62,599 nt of DNA from Perkinsus chesapeaki (taxonomy: Eukaryota > Perkinsozoa > Perkinsida > Perkinsidae). Below the pieces are notes generated by a model that was not told the origin of the DNA, ran no database searches, and saw only the letters and a program-made list of their open reading frames with translations. Of the stretch, positions 12,201-22,062 are shown piece by piece; within the stretch, counting starts at the first letter, position 1; every line of letters starts with the position of its first letter. Location of the stretch: the NCBI GenBank assembly GCA_013115145.1, contig JAAPAO010000147.1, positions 1-62,599 of the forward strand. Reading direction: 5' to 3'. Both the position numbers and the translations under genes were made by a program.

Positions 12201-13614
12201 CTATGTAAGTCCTATTAATAGGAACAGGCATCTAATCCCGATGTACCGAAAATACACCTGTTAGATTCCACACCCCATACAGTGGATATTACTACAAAGC
12301 TCCAGAGATGGTATTAACCAAGACAAGAGTGCCGCCACTATAAAGACATGAATACATCCCCTCTCCTCCCGAAGTACTTCAGGTGTCCGTTGATTATGTG
12401 TTGTAGCCGCTCCAAGCAATGTCTTACCAAGAATGCTATTCTGCATAGTGAAGGCTCCTGGCATATCCACACCTAAATTGACCGTCATTTTCTGATGGAA
12501 AAAACCGTAAAATGTATCCCTACAGCCATCGAGCATCGAAGGTAAAACCTCCCAAAGCTGCTCAACAACAGTAAACAGCTTCCTAGCTCGCGTAGGGTCC
12601 GCTGACTCATCTGATAGAAAAACCGTATTTCCGCCGTCTCTCGTTTCCCTACTGCTCTTAGCGATGCCATTAACGAACACCGCTGCTGGCAGCATCATAT
12701 TAACCCAATCGCTCAGCTGGCATCCGCATCCTCCCGCTGTCCTTATCAAAGGCAGCAGCCACAGCCGTGTTTCTACCGCGAACTCAGAGGTATCTTTCGA
12801 CCCTAGAAGTCGCCAAAGTCGAGCTGCCGGATCTTCCGCTGTCCCCGATGACACAATCTTCAGAGGTGCCACTCTCAAAACCGGCGATATCGAGAAAGTT
12901 AGAATCAATTCAACCCCTGAATGCAACTTTCAGCCCATCCTATCGAACTACCGTCTACCTGCATCAACTGCCGCCTTTGTGGTGTTCGCCGGGGAGCTCT
13001 TCTTCGCCACCCCTCTGCGATAGGAACTGACCGCAGAGAGTAGATCTCCCGTAGTGCCGCTCAAGACTGCAGTGTTGAATACGAAGTCGATGAGAGCTCC
13101 CCAAACTGGGTGAGAATTCAGCAGTGCGATCTGAACCGGAGTACACGCAAACTGGTGGAGATGGCTTGGCTGGTACCCTCCTGGATGAGTCTAGCTCTTT
13201 GCGGAGACCTTTAAGAAGATCTTCGAGGACCGGGAACAACAGGGTGGCCCATTGCGGCTTCACGGTAGCGTTATTAAGGGATTCCATACTAAGAAATGAG
13301 AAAAATAATATATAAATGAAATGGGGAAGTGGCGGCATAAGATTGAATTTAATCCAGATTGTGTGTACTATTTCTCATATGACAATCCTCAGATTTTCAG
13401 CTGCTTCCGATTATACCCCAGAAGGCGTATCCCTCTCCCTCCCTTATAACTACATCGCCGCCGCCTTATCAGCTTGCACAGTAGAATCCTGACCCTTCAC
13501 AAAGGCTGTAGCTGCCTCAGCCAGTGCTCCTAGGAATACATGGACAACTGAAGGGACGGGTTAATAAATGGGAAGGGAGTGATAGTTACCATTATGGTCG
13601 GTGACAGTCGACAT
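6262..13614 (-). CDS. RRP12: RRP12-like HEAT-repeat ribosome biogenesis and export factor
   Basis: A minus-strand gene of at least 15 exons. Rrp12 is a HEAT-repeat protein of pre-40S and pre-60S particles needed for their maturation and export. Clear exons: 13614-13590 (start MSTVTDHN), 13547 to about 13455, 13288 to about 13030, about 12926-12290, parts of 12060-11460, 10900-10768, 10684-10600, 10180-10085, about 10063-9870, about 9530-9374, 9314-9112, 9042-8980, 8789-8562, 8050-7967, 7667-7284, 6765-6669, and a last exon ending at 6262. Family matches: ALIPEAMVATRD; an acidic stretch followed by EEPLDLLGRGGQKG; LQPYAYVRLNP near the C-terminus; and the basic tail KGPRGKRRR. Total length looks like the usual 1,100-1,300 aa. 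Several mid-gene junctions are approximate. Its introns carry several unusual repeats listed separately. Confidence 0.85.
6981..7122. repeat. Two copies, head to head, of an intronic repeat ending CATCGGG
   Basis: Copies at about 6981-7010 (minus) and 7091-7122 (plus) share TTTTATTGCATCGGG preceded by an A/T-rich part with AAAATAC. A third copy is at 11830-11864 (plus, TTTCATTGCGTCGGGC). Two copies lie in one RRP12 intron and the third further upstream in the same gene. Read in the sense of RRP12, the 11830 copy ends in TTTTTTAG, a possible splice acceptor. Confidence 0.7.
7668..7966 (-). repeat. RRP12 intron with an antisense tRNA B-box-like site
   Basis: The intron between exons 8050-7967 and 7667-7284 contains, on the plus strand at about 7822-7836, GCAGGTTCGAATCCC, a match to the TΨC-arm/B-box consensus GGTTCGANYCC. 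I can fold no complete cloverleaf around it. Confidence 0.6.
8405..8512. repeat. A/T-rich TATCTAAT low-complexity repeat
   Basis: Degenerate tandem copies of TATCTAATTA fill about 100 bp inside the RRP12 intron between exons 8789-8562 and 8050-7967. Confidence 0.75.
9315..9373 (-). repeat. RRP12 intron of the ATCTTGC family
   Basis: A 59-bp intron (GTGAGA ... CTGTCAG) joining the exons that encode VCASVETLG and LVVEQCWP. Its 3' half carries ATCTTGCAATCTTG, then ATCTTGCATTTCCTCAA, before the acceptor. The same string occurs at the same place in introns 41579-41653 (PABP) and 47922-47967 (unassigned gene). Confidence 0.88.
10685..10767 (-). repeat. tRNA-like intron in RRP12 (sense A-box and B-box)
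   Basis: An 83-bp intron on the minus strand, GTAATA ... TTTTTAG. In the sense strand it holds TGGTCTAGTGGTTAAGG (A-box/D-arm-like) and, about 25 nt on, CCTGGTTCGAATC (B-box/T-arm-like), spaced as in a tRNA. The T-stem has mismatches and I see no paired acceptor stem, so it is a degenerate tRNA-like sequence rather than a gene. Confidence 0.68.
11281..11306. repeat. Perfect 12-bp inverted repeat, 2-nt spacer
   Basis: ATTAGTTATTAT at 11281-11292 and its exact complement at 11295-11306 flank GA, in an A/T-rich intron of RRP12. Confidence 0.75.
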
Positions 13615-14171
13615 TACTGTCGATGGTGGCAACTAAAAATACGGATATTATTAGGCACTCAAACGCTACAATAGGTCCCTCAGATACACGGTGGTTGATT
13701 TACGGAATGGTAGGGAATGTAATTATAGTTTAAAACAAGATTCAAAGTAGGTTAATTGGATGTCCTCAGTTGAATAATCTATCGTTCTCTTTCGCGAATT
13801 TTATGGCTACTCTGGTCGCTGTACCATCCTCGGGCTTAGTGCTCAACTGATACCTTCATCTGCTACTATTTCCATCCTTTCCATAACCACAATGTCCTGT
13901 CACGCCAGACATCGAAATCGCTCATTTGGGCGAGCGCTATTTCGACTTTATAAGGATTAAACACCCTGGTTCGATTCCCACACCACGCATTTTACATTTT
14001 TCTGAACCACCGCGTTCATTACTGAATGTACACTCCTTCGCAACGTTACATTATAAATGGTTAAAGCGGTTCTTGGATATCTTACGGAATAAACCACGAA
14101 TCTTAGGTTGATGCAAGGAAGATTCCTTCCCCTGCAGTTTTTCTACCTTTGCTCTCTCGCCCCCATCCAAC
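13615..14171. promoter_or_regulatory. Divergent intergenic region between RRP12 and GGC1
   Basis: About 560 bp between the two start codons, so both promoters must lie here; I see no recognisable core element. It holds two repeat-like pieces: 13731-13790 closely resembles intron 2 of the GGC1 gene downstream, and 13967-13980 (CTGGTTCGATTCCC) is a tRNA B-box-like site. Confidence 0.55.
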
Positions 14172-15887
14172 ATGTCTCCGCCTCATTACAGTAATCAATC
14201 AAATGGCAACAAAACCTACGCTAGGGTTGTCGGCTCTGGTGTTGCGGGCATGTAAGCTAACCTACTTAGTATCCTATGTTGAAGCTTGCTTTTCCTGTCA
14301 GGGCTGAGTTGTGCATCTTTTATCCGGTGGATACTCTTGCCAAGCGATTGATGAACTCCAGCGCAACTCTAAATATGAACAATTGGCAAACGGTAAGATT
14401 CAAATCAGGTTGATTCGATGCCCTTCGTTGAATAATCGATCATTCTCTTTCCTCAGATTGTCTTCCAACAAGAGGCCGGTGCAGCCACTATCGGTGGCAT
14501 TCGAGGTTTCGTCGGCAAGTGGGCAGCTCTCTTCCCTGGTTTTGGTTATGGTGCCCTCTATAAGATATCTCAACGAATCTATAAATTTGGTGGGCAACCT
14601 GTCGTCAAGGAAGGTCTCGACAAATACGTTTTCCCTGCCGAACGGACCCCGACCCAGCAGTTCTGGTGTAAGCATGTCAGTTGATTCTATACTTCATTTA
14701 TCTTTAAGTTTCTCATGCTTCCATGGTAGCCCTACTTCTTGTCATTATTATAGTACATCTTGAACGTCTTGTGCTCATCTTTGCTACGTTTTATGCTTTC
14801 TTCGATATCCTTTAAACTGGGCATAGAATTGTATCCTAAAAGTTGTAGTTCATCCCCTCCATAGAGTATCTTTCCGTTACACTAAACAGGGCTCAGTCTT
14901 CCACGACGTGTATAATGTTTTATCTTCATTGCAGAGTCGGTGTTGCTAGCCCTCCTTTGTAGCCGTATGTTTCTCAGAGCTCATCTTATTAAGAGCGTTG
15001 ATTATCCTTTGGTCAGGTAATGGCTTGAGTGGTTCGCTCATCGGCGCCGGTGAAGTGGTATTGCTTCCATTTGACGTAACTTTCTTCTAAATAACCCATT
15101 TAATGCCCATTCCTTCAGGTGCTGAAAATCAAGTATCAGACCAATCCCGAGTACCGCAAGCTCAACTTCGCCCAGGTCTGCCAGAGGGAAGGCCTCTCCT
15201 CGCTCTACGCTGGTGCTGGTGTCACTGCCGCACGTAAAGGGAAAGTCGGTAGATCCCGAATTTGATTTTTTGTTGATGTTAGGGAACACTGCGGGCTCCT
15301 TTATGCTTTTTGGTGTCAACTACGCGGTTAAGCATAGTCTAACTGATGGCAAGAGCGGCAAGCCTGGATTCGTACACTTTGCTATTTCTAGTAAGGAACT
15401 GCTTGAAAACGACAGGCTAACAATTGCCGCTTCGCTTCTGTCAAAATGCGTCATTTCCATCCACAGAAGCCTAATGCCCTCCGTTTTACTGTGAAGTAGG
15501 AGGATGTCTTTTCATTCATATTTTCATCTTTTCATACCGATTTTCTCTCCAGTTTGTCTTGAATAACTCTCATTCCTTCCCTTTCCTTTAGGTACTGCGG
15601 GATCGGTGGCCAGTATTCTTGTAGCATGCCCTCTGGATGTGGTCAAGACACGCCTCCAGTCTGGCAACTACGCAGGATCCTCTGCACTTCGCATAATAGG
15701 CGATATCGCCGCGAAGGAAGGCCTCGGAGCATTCTTCAAGGGAAGCGTAAGCAGCAGCATTGTTGCTGAATGGTTTTTGTCGATACTGTTTTTTCAGATT
15801 CCGAAGGTTTTATCGGTCGGCCCGAAACTGACGTTCTCATTCACCCTGGCCCAGTACCTTATCGATACGATGGAGAGAATCTCCTGA
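14172..15887 (+). CDS. GGC1: Mitochondrial carrier, GTP/GDP (Ggc1/Yhm1) type
   Basis: Eight exons: 14172-14251, 14302-14392, 14457-14667, 15017-15075, 15119-15233, 15283-15390, 15592-15746, 15798-15887; 302 aa, in frame throughout, the usual length of an SLC25 carrier. Yeast Ggc1 exchanges GTP for GDP across the inner mitochondrial membrane. Visible carrier signatures: FYPVDTLAKRL in repeat 1, EVVLLPFDVLKIK in repeat 2, ACPLDVVKTRL in repeat 3. Subfamily features as in Ggc1: AALFPGFGYGALYKISQRIY, GSLIGAGE, YQTNPEYR, and the ending GPKLTFSFTLAQYLI. Exon 3 joins exon 4 across a 349-bp intron through a split cysteine codon (T/GT). The start codon opens SPPHYSNQSNGNK, a short polar leader before the first helix. 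Confidence 0.88.
14393..14456 (+). repeat. GGC1 intron 2, with a diverged copy about 660 bp upstream
   Basis: The 64-bp intron shares an aligned stretch with 13731-13790: AAGATTCAAA, AGGTT, ATTSGATG, GTTGAATAATC and TTCTCTTTC occur in the same order and spacing. The upstream copy lacks the GTAAG and CAG ends. Confidence 0.72.
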
Positions 15888-16562
15888 GCAGGTCTAATTC
15901 ATTCCATTAGTTTTAGGTGTAGCTTATGACATAGTTTCAGATGAAATAATCACGTTTCTGCAATATTTTGATGAGAATTAAGTTAAAGTCAATTAAAGAC
16001 TAGTCAACTATATAAGCTTGATATTTCTTCAAGCAAGAAATAATACATTAAAGTCCGACAGTACATGTTTTTGACTTGGCGGCAACTGATGATGCATAGA
16101 CAGTCGTCCTGCCACGTTGGAGAGTATTTCGTGGGTGAGATTAGTGTTCACATTTAAGCTCTCCTGGTGAGGCTAGTGATAAAACTAGCTCAAACGGTTT
16201 TCAAAGAGTGCGCCAACTAACTTTGGGACTTATAAAAGATTGCTAAAGTTTGGTTTCAGGCAATAGGAAGATCCCAGGTGTTGAATGATGCTGGTACTGT
16301 CTCGAGTGCCAGCAAGCGGCGGTACTACCTCTCTACGCCATTTCCACTAGTATCCGATAAGTGCTGCCGTCGCCAATCCGAGGGCCTCGTCAAGCGACCG
16401 TCTCGTCTCATCCATATTTCCTGTAGTGTCTCTCTTCTCGTATCACCATTTGTGCTAGCATTTTTGCACTACGCTGGAGAGTGCTGCACTGCGCTAGCTA
16501 CTGCTGCTCGCTCAACCCCGACGCCCAACTACAAGCTGTCATTTCCCCTTAGTGCAAATCTT

Positions 16563-17417
16563 ATGGGTTTCTGTACCGGCGTTTCCAAGTTCTTTCACTA
16601 CATCTTCGACACCTTCCTCTTCCTTGTGGGGGCCGCCGTCATGGCCATTGGTATCTATTTGGTTGCTTCTAACTACGAGGGTTTCATCGAAAAATGGTTC
16701 CTGTGGGTTTCCATATTCGCTGGAGCCCTCCTTATGATCTTTGCTATCATTGGTTGTGTTGCCGCTTCGAGCCAGACGAAGTGGGTTTTATGGCTCTACT
16801 GGATCATACCGGCTTTGGTCTTGGTTCTATTCCTTGTCACTGCTATCGGTATATCAGTGTACTTCTCCTATACCGACTCGTTGGCCGACAAGACTGCGGG
16901 TCAGCTGAACGCTCTAGATACCGGCTCTACGCTATATGATGTTTATGACGATATGCGCGAGGGCTACGGTACGCTGTGGGAGAAGCAAAACTGTGACGTG
17001 AATTGCACTATTAATAATCTTGCTGCTATCGAATGTACCGAAGTGATCTGTGATGATGGTACAGTAGAGGATTGGATGAATGATTGGATTGAAGATGCCT
17101 CCCCTGGTATATCAGCATCATCATTTGAAGTATGTCGTGAGCTATCTATCAACGCTAAGGGTATTGAAGGTAGCGAATCGGCTACTAGTGGATGGTGTGC
17201 TAGTAACATCGCCGTCGTAAGTGATATTAACGACTGGATGCTCGGTTTCATGATCGGTTTATGGATTGTTGTTGGTTTTATTCTCCTCGCTTTGGTTGCC
17301 AATTGCATGCTGATTATCTTCCGGAAAAAGGACAAGTCAAGAGCCGCTGACGTAGCCCCCGTAACGGCGACTAACACTCAAGCTGCGCCTTCTGTTGGCA
17401 CTCCTCAGGAGGTTTGA
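16563..17417 (+). CDS. Tetraspanin-like four-helix membrane protein, copy 1
   Basis: A single-exon gene, 284 aa from the ATG at 16563, which opens MGFCTGVSKFFHYIFDT like its neighbours. The frame stays open back to 16278, but that part has no counterpart in the paralogs and a CCCCTTAG acceptor sits 10 nt before the ATG, fitting trans-splicing there. Topology: TM1 about 12-35, TM2 48-70 ending IIGCVAAS (tetraspanin-like GCxA), TM3 80-103, a large extracellular loop of about 120 residues with six cysteines (NCDVNC, IECTEVIC, EVC, GWC), TM4 about 228-252, and a short cytosolic tail ending TPQEV. The classical tetraspanin CCG is absent, so the family name is tentative. A 213-bp block of the loop (16996-17208) is almost identical to copy 2. 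Confidence 0.85.
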   Translation: MGFCTGVSKFFHYIFDTFLFLVGAAVMAIGIYLVASNYEGFIEKWFLWVSIFAGALLMIFAIIGCVAASSQTKWVLWLYWIIPALVLVLFLVTAIGISVYFSYTDSLADKTAGQLNALDTGSTLYDVYDDMREGYGTLWEKQNCDVNCTINNLAAIECTEVICDDGTVEDWMNDWIEDASPGISASSFEVCRELSINAKGIEGSESATSGWCASNIAVVSDINDWMLGFMIGLWIVVGFILLALVANCMLIIFRKKDKSRAADVAPVTATNTQAAPSVGTPQEV

Positions 17418-17543
17418 TTAATTCAACTATTTTTACCTCTCAAGAACAGTTTCTCGTACTATCATCTTTACTACTACTTTTTTGTGTTCGGCCTCCTTCT
17501 CTTGATGTCTTCTTTCCTCAGGTTTCCCTCTTTACATTTCCAA

Positions 17544-18314
17544 ATGGGTTTCTGTTCCGGTTGCTCAAAGTTCGTTCACTACATCTTTGACACAGCCCTC
17601 TTCATCGTCGGTGCCGTCATTATGAGTATGAGTATCTATCTTGTTGCCTCCAACTACAACGGTTTCGTCGAGGAGTGGTGGGCGTGGGTGGCCATATTCG
17701 CCGGTGTCTTCCTTATGGTTGCAGCAATAATAGGTTGTTTTGCTGCCCACAGCAAGAAGAAGCTTATCCTCTGGCTCTATGAAATAATACCGTTCGTGGT
17801 TATGGTTCTCTTCATCATTGCTGCCATTGGTGCCTCAGTGTATTTCTCGTATACGGATCGTTTGGCCGACAAGACTGCTGCTGAGTTGAACTCCTTGGAC
17901 ACCGATTCTAACACTTATGACGTCTATGACGACATCCGTCAGGTCTACGGCACTCTCTGGAAGGACCAACAATGTAACGTGAATTGCACTATTAATAATC
18001 TTGCTGCTATCGAATGTACCGAAGTGATCTGTGATGATGGTACAGTAGAGGATTGGATGAATGATTGGATTGAAGATGCCTCCCCTGGAATATCAGCATC
18101 ATCATTTGAAGTATGTCGTGAGCTATCTATCAACGCTAAGGGTATTGAAGGTAGCGAGTCGGCTACTAGTGGATGGTGTGCTAGTAACACTGCTGTGATC
18201 AGTGATGCTAACGATTGGACCCTCGGTTTCATGATAACCTTCTGGGTGCTCTCCGGCTTCCTATTTATCGTATTGATTGCTAATTGCATTCTAATTAGCC
18301 GCAGGAAGGGCTAG
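17544..18314 (+). CDS. Tetraspanin-like protein, copy 2 (shortened tail)
   Basis: A 256-aa single-exon gene opening MGFCSGCSKFVHYIFDT, 126 bp after copy 1. It has the same four helices and six-cysteine loop. The loop block 17977-18189 differs from copy 1 at only two of 213 positions, while the flanking helices differ widely. It stops at RRKG right after TM4 and so lacks the 25-35 residue tail and terminal valine of most paralogs. A TTCCTCAG acceptor lies 23 nt upstream of the ATG. Confidence 0.85.
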   Translation: MGFCSGCSKFVHYIFDTALFIVGAVIMSMSIYLVASNYNGFVEEWWAWVAIFAGVFLMVAAIIGCFAAHSKKKLILWLYEIIPFVVMVLFIIAAIGASVYFSYTDRLADKTAAELNSLDTDSNTYDVYDDIRQVYGTLWKDQQCNVNCTINNLAAIECTEVICDDGTVEDWMNDWIEDASPGISASSFEVCRELSINAKGIEGSESATSGWCASNTAVISDANDWTLGFMITFWVLSGFLFIVLIANCILISRRKG

Positions 18315-18480
18315 TGTCCCCTGCGGCGTTGTGCGCTGGTCTTCGCTGTTTCCTTAGTTTCAATAACCTCTAATTTTTAACGCACTCATATCGTCTCTCA
18401 GTGTACCTCCTTGACCGGTGTTGTGTAGGCGAAGCCACTCTGTGTTATTTGTTTTCAGATTTGGTTTACTATTTCTTCAA

Positions 18481-19344
18481 ATGGGTTTCTGTACGAAATT
18501 TGCCAAGTTCATACACTATATTATGGACGTTATAATATTCCTCATGGGTGCCGGTATCCTAGCCGTGTCTATCTATCTCCTGGCATCTGATTTCCAAGGC
18601 TTCGTCGATCAATGGTGGGTTTGGATCGCCCTTGCCGGCGGTATCGTCCTTATTATTGGCGGCGTTCTCGGTTGCATCGGTACCAAGCTCGGCGAAAAGT
18701 GGGTCCTCTGGATTTACAGTATTCTTCCGGGTATCATGCTCGCTATTATTCTCGCTGGTGCTATCGCCTCCTCGATTTACCTTGCCTATACCAACGATCT
18801 GAATGACAAGAATCCGGCGGAGCTCAATTTGCTAGATAACGACTCTAACGTATTCGAAGTCTACGAGCACATTCGGCAAGGTTACGGTAACTTTTGGCGT
18901 GACAACAGTTGTAACGTCGTTTGCTCCGTGACAAGCTTGGCGACCTTGGAGTGCGGTGAGGTGTCCTGTAATGACGATACTGCGGAAGATTGGATGAACG
19001 ACTGGATCAAAGACGGAGCTCCTCGCGTTTCGGGTCCATCCTTCGAGACTTGCCGTATTCTTTCTCTAGGGGCGAACGGCATCGGTCTCAGTGTCCCCGC
19101 TGCTACCGGTTGGTGTGCTAGTAATACTGCGGTTATTGACGATGTTAATGATTGGGCATTGGGGGTGATGATTGCTCTCTGGGTGGTTGCTGGTGTTCTT
19201 ATTCTTCTACTTATCGTCAATTGCGTCCTCATCAAGCAGGACAATAAACAGAAGTCTCGAGGAGTGGTTATCGCACCGACCACGGCGAACACGTCTGCCG
19301 ATCCTAACGCTTTCGTGGGAACGCCTGCGAACGTTGAGGTTTGA
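18481..19344 (+). CDS. Tetraspanin-like protein, copy 3
   Basis: A 287-aa single-exon gene opening MGFCTKFAKFIHYIMDV, 166 bp after copy 2. TM2 ends VLGCIGTKLGEK. Loop cysteines are SCNVVC, LECGEVSC, ETC and GWC. The tail is long (about 40 residues) and ends PANVEV. The ATG follows TTTTCAG by about 25 nt. It belongs with copies 1 and 2 by its N-terminus and the AEDWMNDWI motif in the loop. Confidence 0.85.
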   Translation: MGFCTKFAKFIHYIMDVIIFLMGAGILAVSIYLLASDFQGFVDQWWVWIALAGGIVLIIGGVLGCIGTKLGEKWVLWIYSILPGIMLAIILAGAIASSIYLAYTNDLNDKNPAELNLLDNDSNVFEVYEHIRQGYGNFWRDNSCNVVCSVTSLATLECGEVSCNDDTAEDWMNDWIKDGAPRVSGPSFETCRILSLGANGIGLSVPAATGWCASNTAVIDDVNDWALGVMIALWVVAGVLILLLIVNCVLIKQDNKQKSRGVVIAPTTANTSADPNAFVGTPANVEV

Positions 19345-19714
19345 TAAGTGAATATTAGTATTTATCATTTAATTGTGATGTGATTGCTATAATGTGAGTG
19401 AATGCTAGTCAGTCTACGTTCTTTGCTTCCTAGTTTCATTAACTATAGTTTCCTAGTAGTCTACTCTAAGCCTTGTGTATTCAATTTAATCGGAAAAGGT
19501 TTGGCCTAGCCTACCAGTCACGATCACATTCGTATAATTGATTTCGAACGACTGACGTATTTGATACTCGACTCAAATCCAACCTCATTTGGTAACTTAT
19601 CAACATCTCTATACTACACATGAATATGTCGCTTCGGAGGTGTAGACAACACAGTGTTGTTATTGATAAGTATTATTGCAACCGTTTCAGCTACTGGCTT
19701 TGTTACTGGCCTCA

Positions 19715-20530
19715 ATGTCAGCCTGCTGTAGTGAGTTCTCTGCATGGATCAACTACTTATTCAGTACACTAGTATTCACCCTTGGCGGCCTCATTGTTGC
19801 CGCTAGCATTTGGTATTTATTTTCTGAGTTCAGCGATCTCGTTGAGACCTGGATGATATGGATAGCTCTCGGTGGTGGTATTTTACTGATCGTGCTCTCC
19901 ATTGTAAGCTGCTGCGCCGCCAAGAAAAGGAAGAAGTGCCTATTGGCGTTCTTCTGGTGCCTCGCTCTCGTGCTCTCCGTGGTCTTCTTGGTTGGCTCTG
20001 GTCTATCTACGGCCTTCTTCAGCGTCACCAACGAGTTGAGAACAACTACACTCCTATTCGACAGGTTGCCAACATTGGAGGCCGAAGCCTACGACATCAT
20101 CCGCAAGGGCTTTGTCGAGATTTGGCAGTCTGACAACTGCGATGTTTCGTGCGACTACGAGGAGCTTAAAGCAGTTTCATGTGAAGCTGCGACCTGCGAG
20201 ACAAACGTTGTCGAAACCCAGATGAACGATTGGATCAAGTCCGGTTTGGTTGAAGTCTCCCCCGATGTATACGAACACTGTGTGAACGTGACCGAGTCCG
20301 TCGATAATTTTGAAAGCAGTACCATCTTGGCCTGGTGTGCCAGCAGCACTGCAGTTATCTCCGACGTTCGAGACTGGTCACTGTGGGCGATGGTCACTCT
20401 GTGGATCGTCACTCTCTTCACATTCATGCTGGCGATTGCCAATTGCGTTCTGTTCTGCAGCCACCCACTCGGGGGCGACAGGCTTATGAACGTGCCTCTG
20501 GCGCATTCCGTTAACGTATTGAAGGTTTAG
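19715..20530 (+). CDS. Tetraspanin-like protein, copy 4
   Basis: I choose the ATG at 19715 (MSACCSEFSAWINYLFST), giving 271 aa, because it matches the paralog N-termini; an in-frame ATG further upstream precedes a GTTTCAG acceptor. Loop cysteines are NCDVSC, VSCEAATC, EHC and AWC, with METQMNDWIK-like spacing conserved. The tail ends SVNVLKV. More diverged than copies 1-3. Confidence 0.83.
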   Translation: MSACCSEFSAWINYLFSTLVFTLGGLIVAASIWYLFSEFSDLVETWMIWIALGGGILLIVLSIVSCCAAKKRKKCLLAFFWCLALVLSVVFLVGSGLSTAFFSVTNELRTTTLLFDRLPTLEAEAYDIIRKGFVEIWQSDNCDVSCDYEELKAVSCEAATCETNVVETQMNDWIKSGLVEVSPDVYEHCVNVTESVDNFESSTILAWCASSTAVISDVRDWSLWAMVTLWIVTLFTFMLAIANCVLFCSHPLGGDRLMNVPLAHSVNVLKV

Positions 20531-20939
20531 GATAATATTCTTTATTATTTTTAATAAGCTCCTCGTCGTCGTCGTCGACGTGAGCTCCATGAAAAGTAGA
20601 CTGATGCTATCTCATGATAGCCATCTTGAACATCGAATGAAGTGACTTTAAGGCGTCTGTGATGCGTGATAATAATTACCTTACAATCTTGTTGTTGTGC
20701 CGTCAATAAGTTCTCCTAACGGAGTGAGTTATTGAAAAAACAGTCAGGGAAAAGGCTCTGTAATCCACACATACTTACATAACGCTTTTAATTCGGCAGG
20801 AAATCGTCGGTCTGAGGTAGCTCAGGTCGATAACAGCGAACGCGAGTTGTTGGCAGAATCGGTATAGCTATCCTTAGCCAGATACCCTCTGTATCCTAAC
20901 GCTTACTGCTTCTCTCTGACTCAGTTATCTTTCCAACAA

Positions 20940-21821
20940 ATGGCCTGCTTCACCGTTTCTCTGAAGCTTATCAATTATCTGATAAGTGCTCTGCTCGTTC
21001 TTATTGGTATCGCTCTCGCTATTACTGCTATTGTCGGCCTTGCTACACCCAACAATGAAGCCTTCACTGCGTCTATGATAGCTGTTCTGGTCCTCTGTGT
21101 CCTCATCGTCATTGTTGGTGCCCTTGGTGCATGTGCCACTAAAAAGGGCAACAGGATCCTTCTCGGTATCTTCTGCTGCGTTGCCGGTATCTTATTTGTC
21201 CTCTGTTTCTTGTCGGCCCTTGCTGGGACGACTATCATGTCCCAGACACACTACCTCGCCGACCTCGATAACGCTGGTCTTAACGGTGTTGACCCCGACT
21301 CCGTTCCCGGTGGATTTTACGTCCTCACCAGAGACGCCTATGCCGGTTTCTATAGCTCACAGCATTGCCGAGGGCCGAGCTGCCGCTTTGTTGAAGGCGA
21401 ATTGAGATGCCCCATACCTATTCAGTGCGACACTAACAGCCTCACCAAAAGCCTAAACGACTTGCTTTATACCGCCATCAAGCGTGGTAATCCCACGGCA
21501 AGTTCACTGTCAGTCTGCGAGAATGACCGTGGCTTAGACGACCCGTTTTATCGTCAGTCAGGGGCTGTTAATGCCTGGTGTATCAGCCGAACTGCTGCTA
21601 TGGCCAGAGTTGATGGTTGGACCCTTGGAACTGGTATCGTTCTCTGGGCCCTTACTGCCTTTCTACTCTTAATATCTATAACTAACGGCCTGCTTGCCTG
21701 CACTCTTCAGAGGAAGAGTGCCATCAAGGGCGGTGTTATCCTCGCGATGCCCGCTGGAACTCCACAAGTGCCACCTTCAACTCAGGATGCTCAACCGCCA
21801 GTTGTCGCCACCAACGTATAG
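20940..21821 (+). CDS. Tetraspanin-like protein, copy 5
   Basis: A 293-aa single-exon gene opening MACFTVSLKLINYLISA, 16 nt after GACTCAG. TM2 ends LGACATKKGNR. Loop cysteines are HCRGPSC, LRCPIPIQC, SVC and AWC. The TM1-TM2 connection lacks the WW/WIW aromatic cluster of the other copies. The proline-rich tail ends VVATNV. With copy 6 it forms the most diverged pair in the array. Confidence 0.82.
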   Translation: MACFTVSLKLINYLISALLVLIGIALAITAIVGLATPNNEAFTASMIAVLVLCVLIVIVGALGACATKKGNRILLGIFCCVAGILFVLCFLSALAGTTIMSQTHYLADLDNAGLNGVDPDSVPGGFYVLTRDAYAGFYSSQHCRGPSCRFVEGELRCPIPIQCDTNSLTKSLNDLLYTAIKRGNPTASSLSVCENDRGLDDPFYRQSGAVNAWCISRTAAMARVDGWTLGTGIVLWALTAFLLLISITNGLLACTLQRKSAIKGGVILAMPAGTPQVPPSTQDAQPPVVATNV

Positions 21822-22062
21822 CTCTTTTTAACTCGCTTACCGCAACTTTTGTAACCATCTCGTTGAGTCACCATGCTTGTAATCCGAGGAATGCCTGTCG
21901 GAGTTGTGTTTTCCGAATGGGGAGCGCACAATCTCGCACAACTTTTCGATGTACAAGTGTTATCAGCTGCGACAAACAGGGTATCTTACCCCACTGCCCT
22001 CGAGCCGGCATTGCTCTGGTCCATTGGAAGGTTCATTTTCCTGTATGTAGTAGATTTTTTGT

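Noticed and set aside
16278-16562. N-terminal extension of tetraspanin-like copy 1
   Set aside because: Open frame only; no paralog shares it, and a CCCCTTAG acceptor lies between it and the conserved MGFC start.
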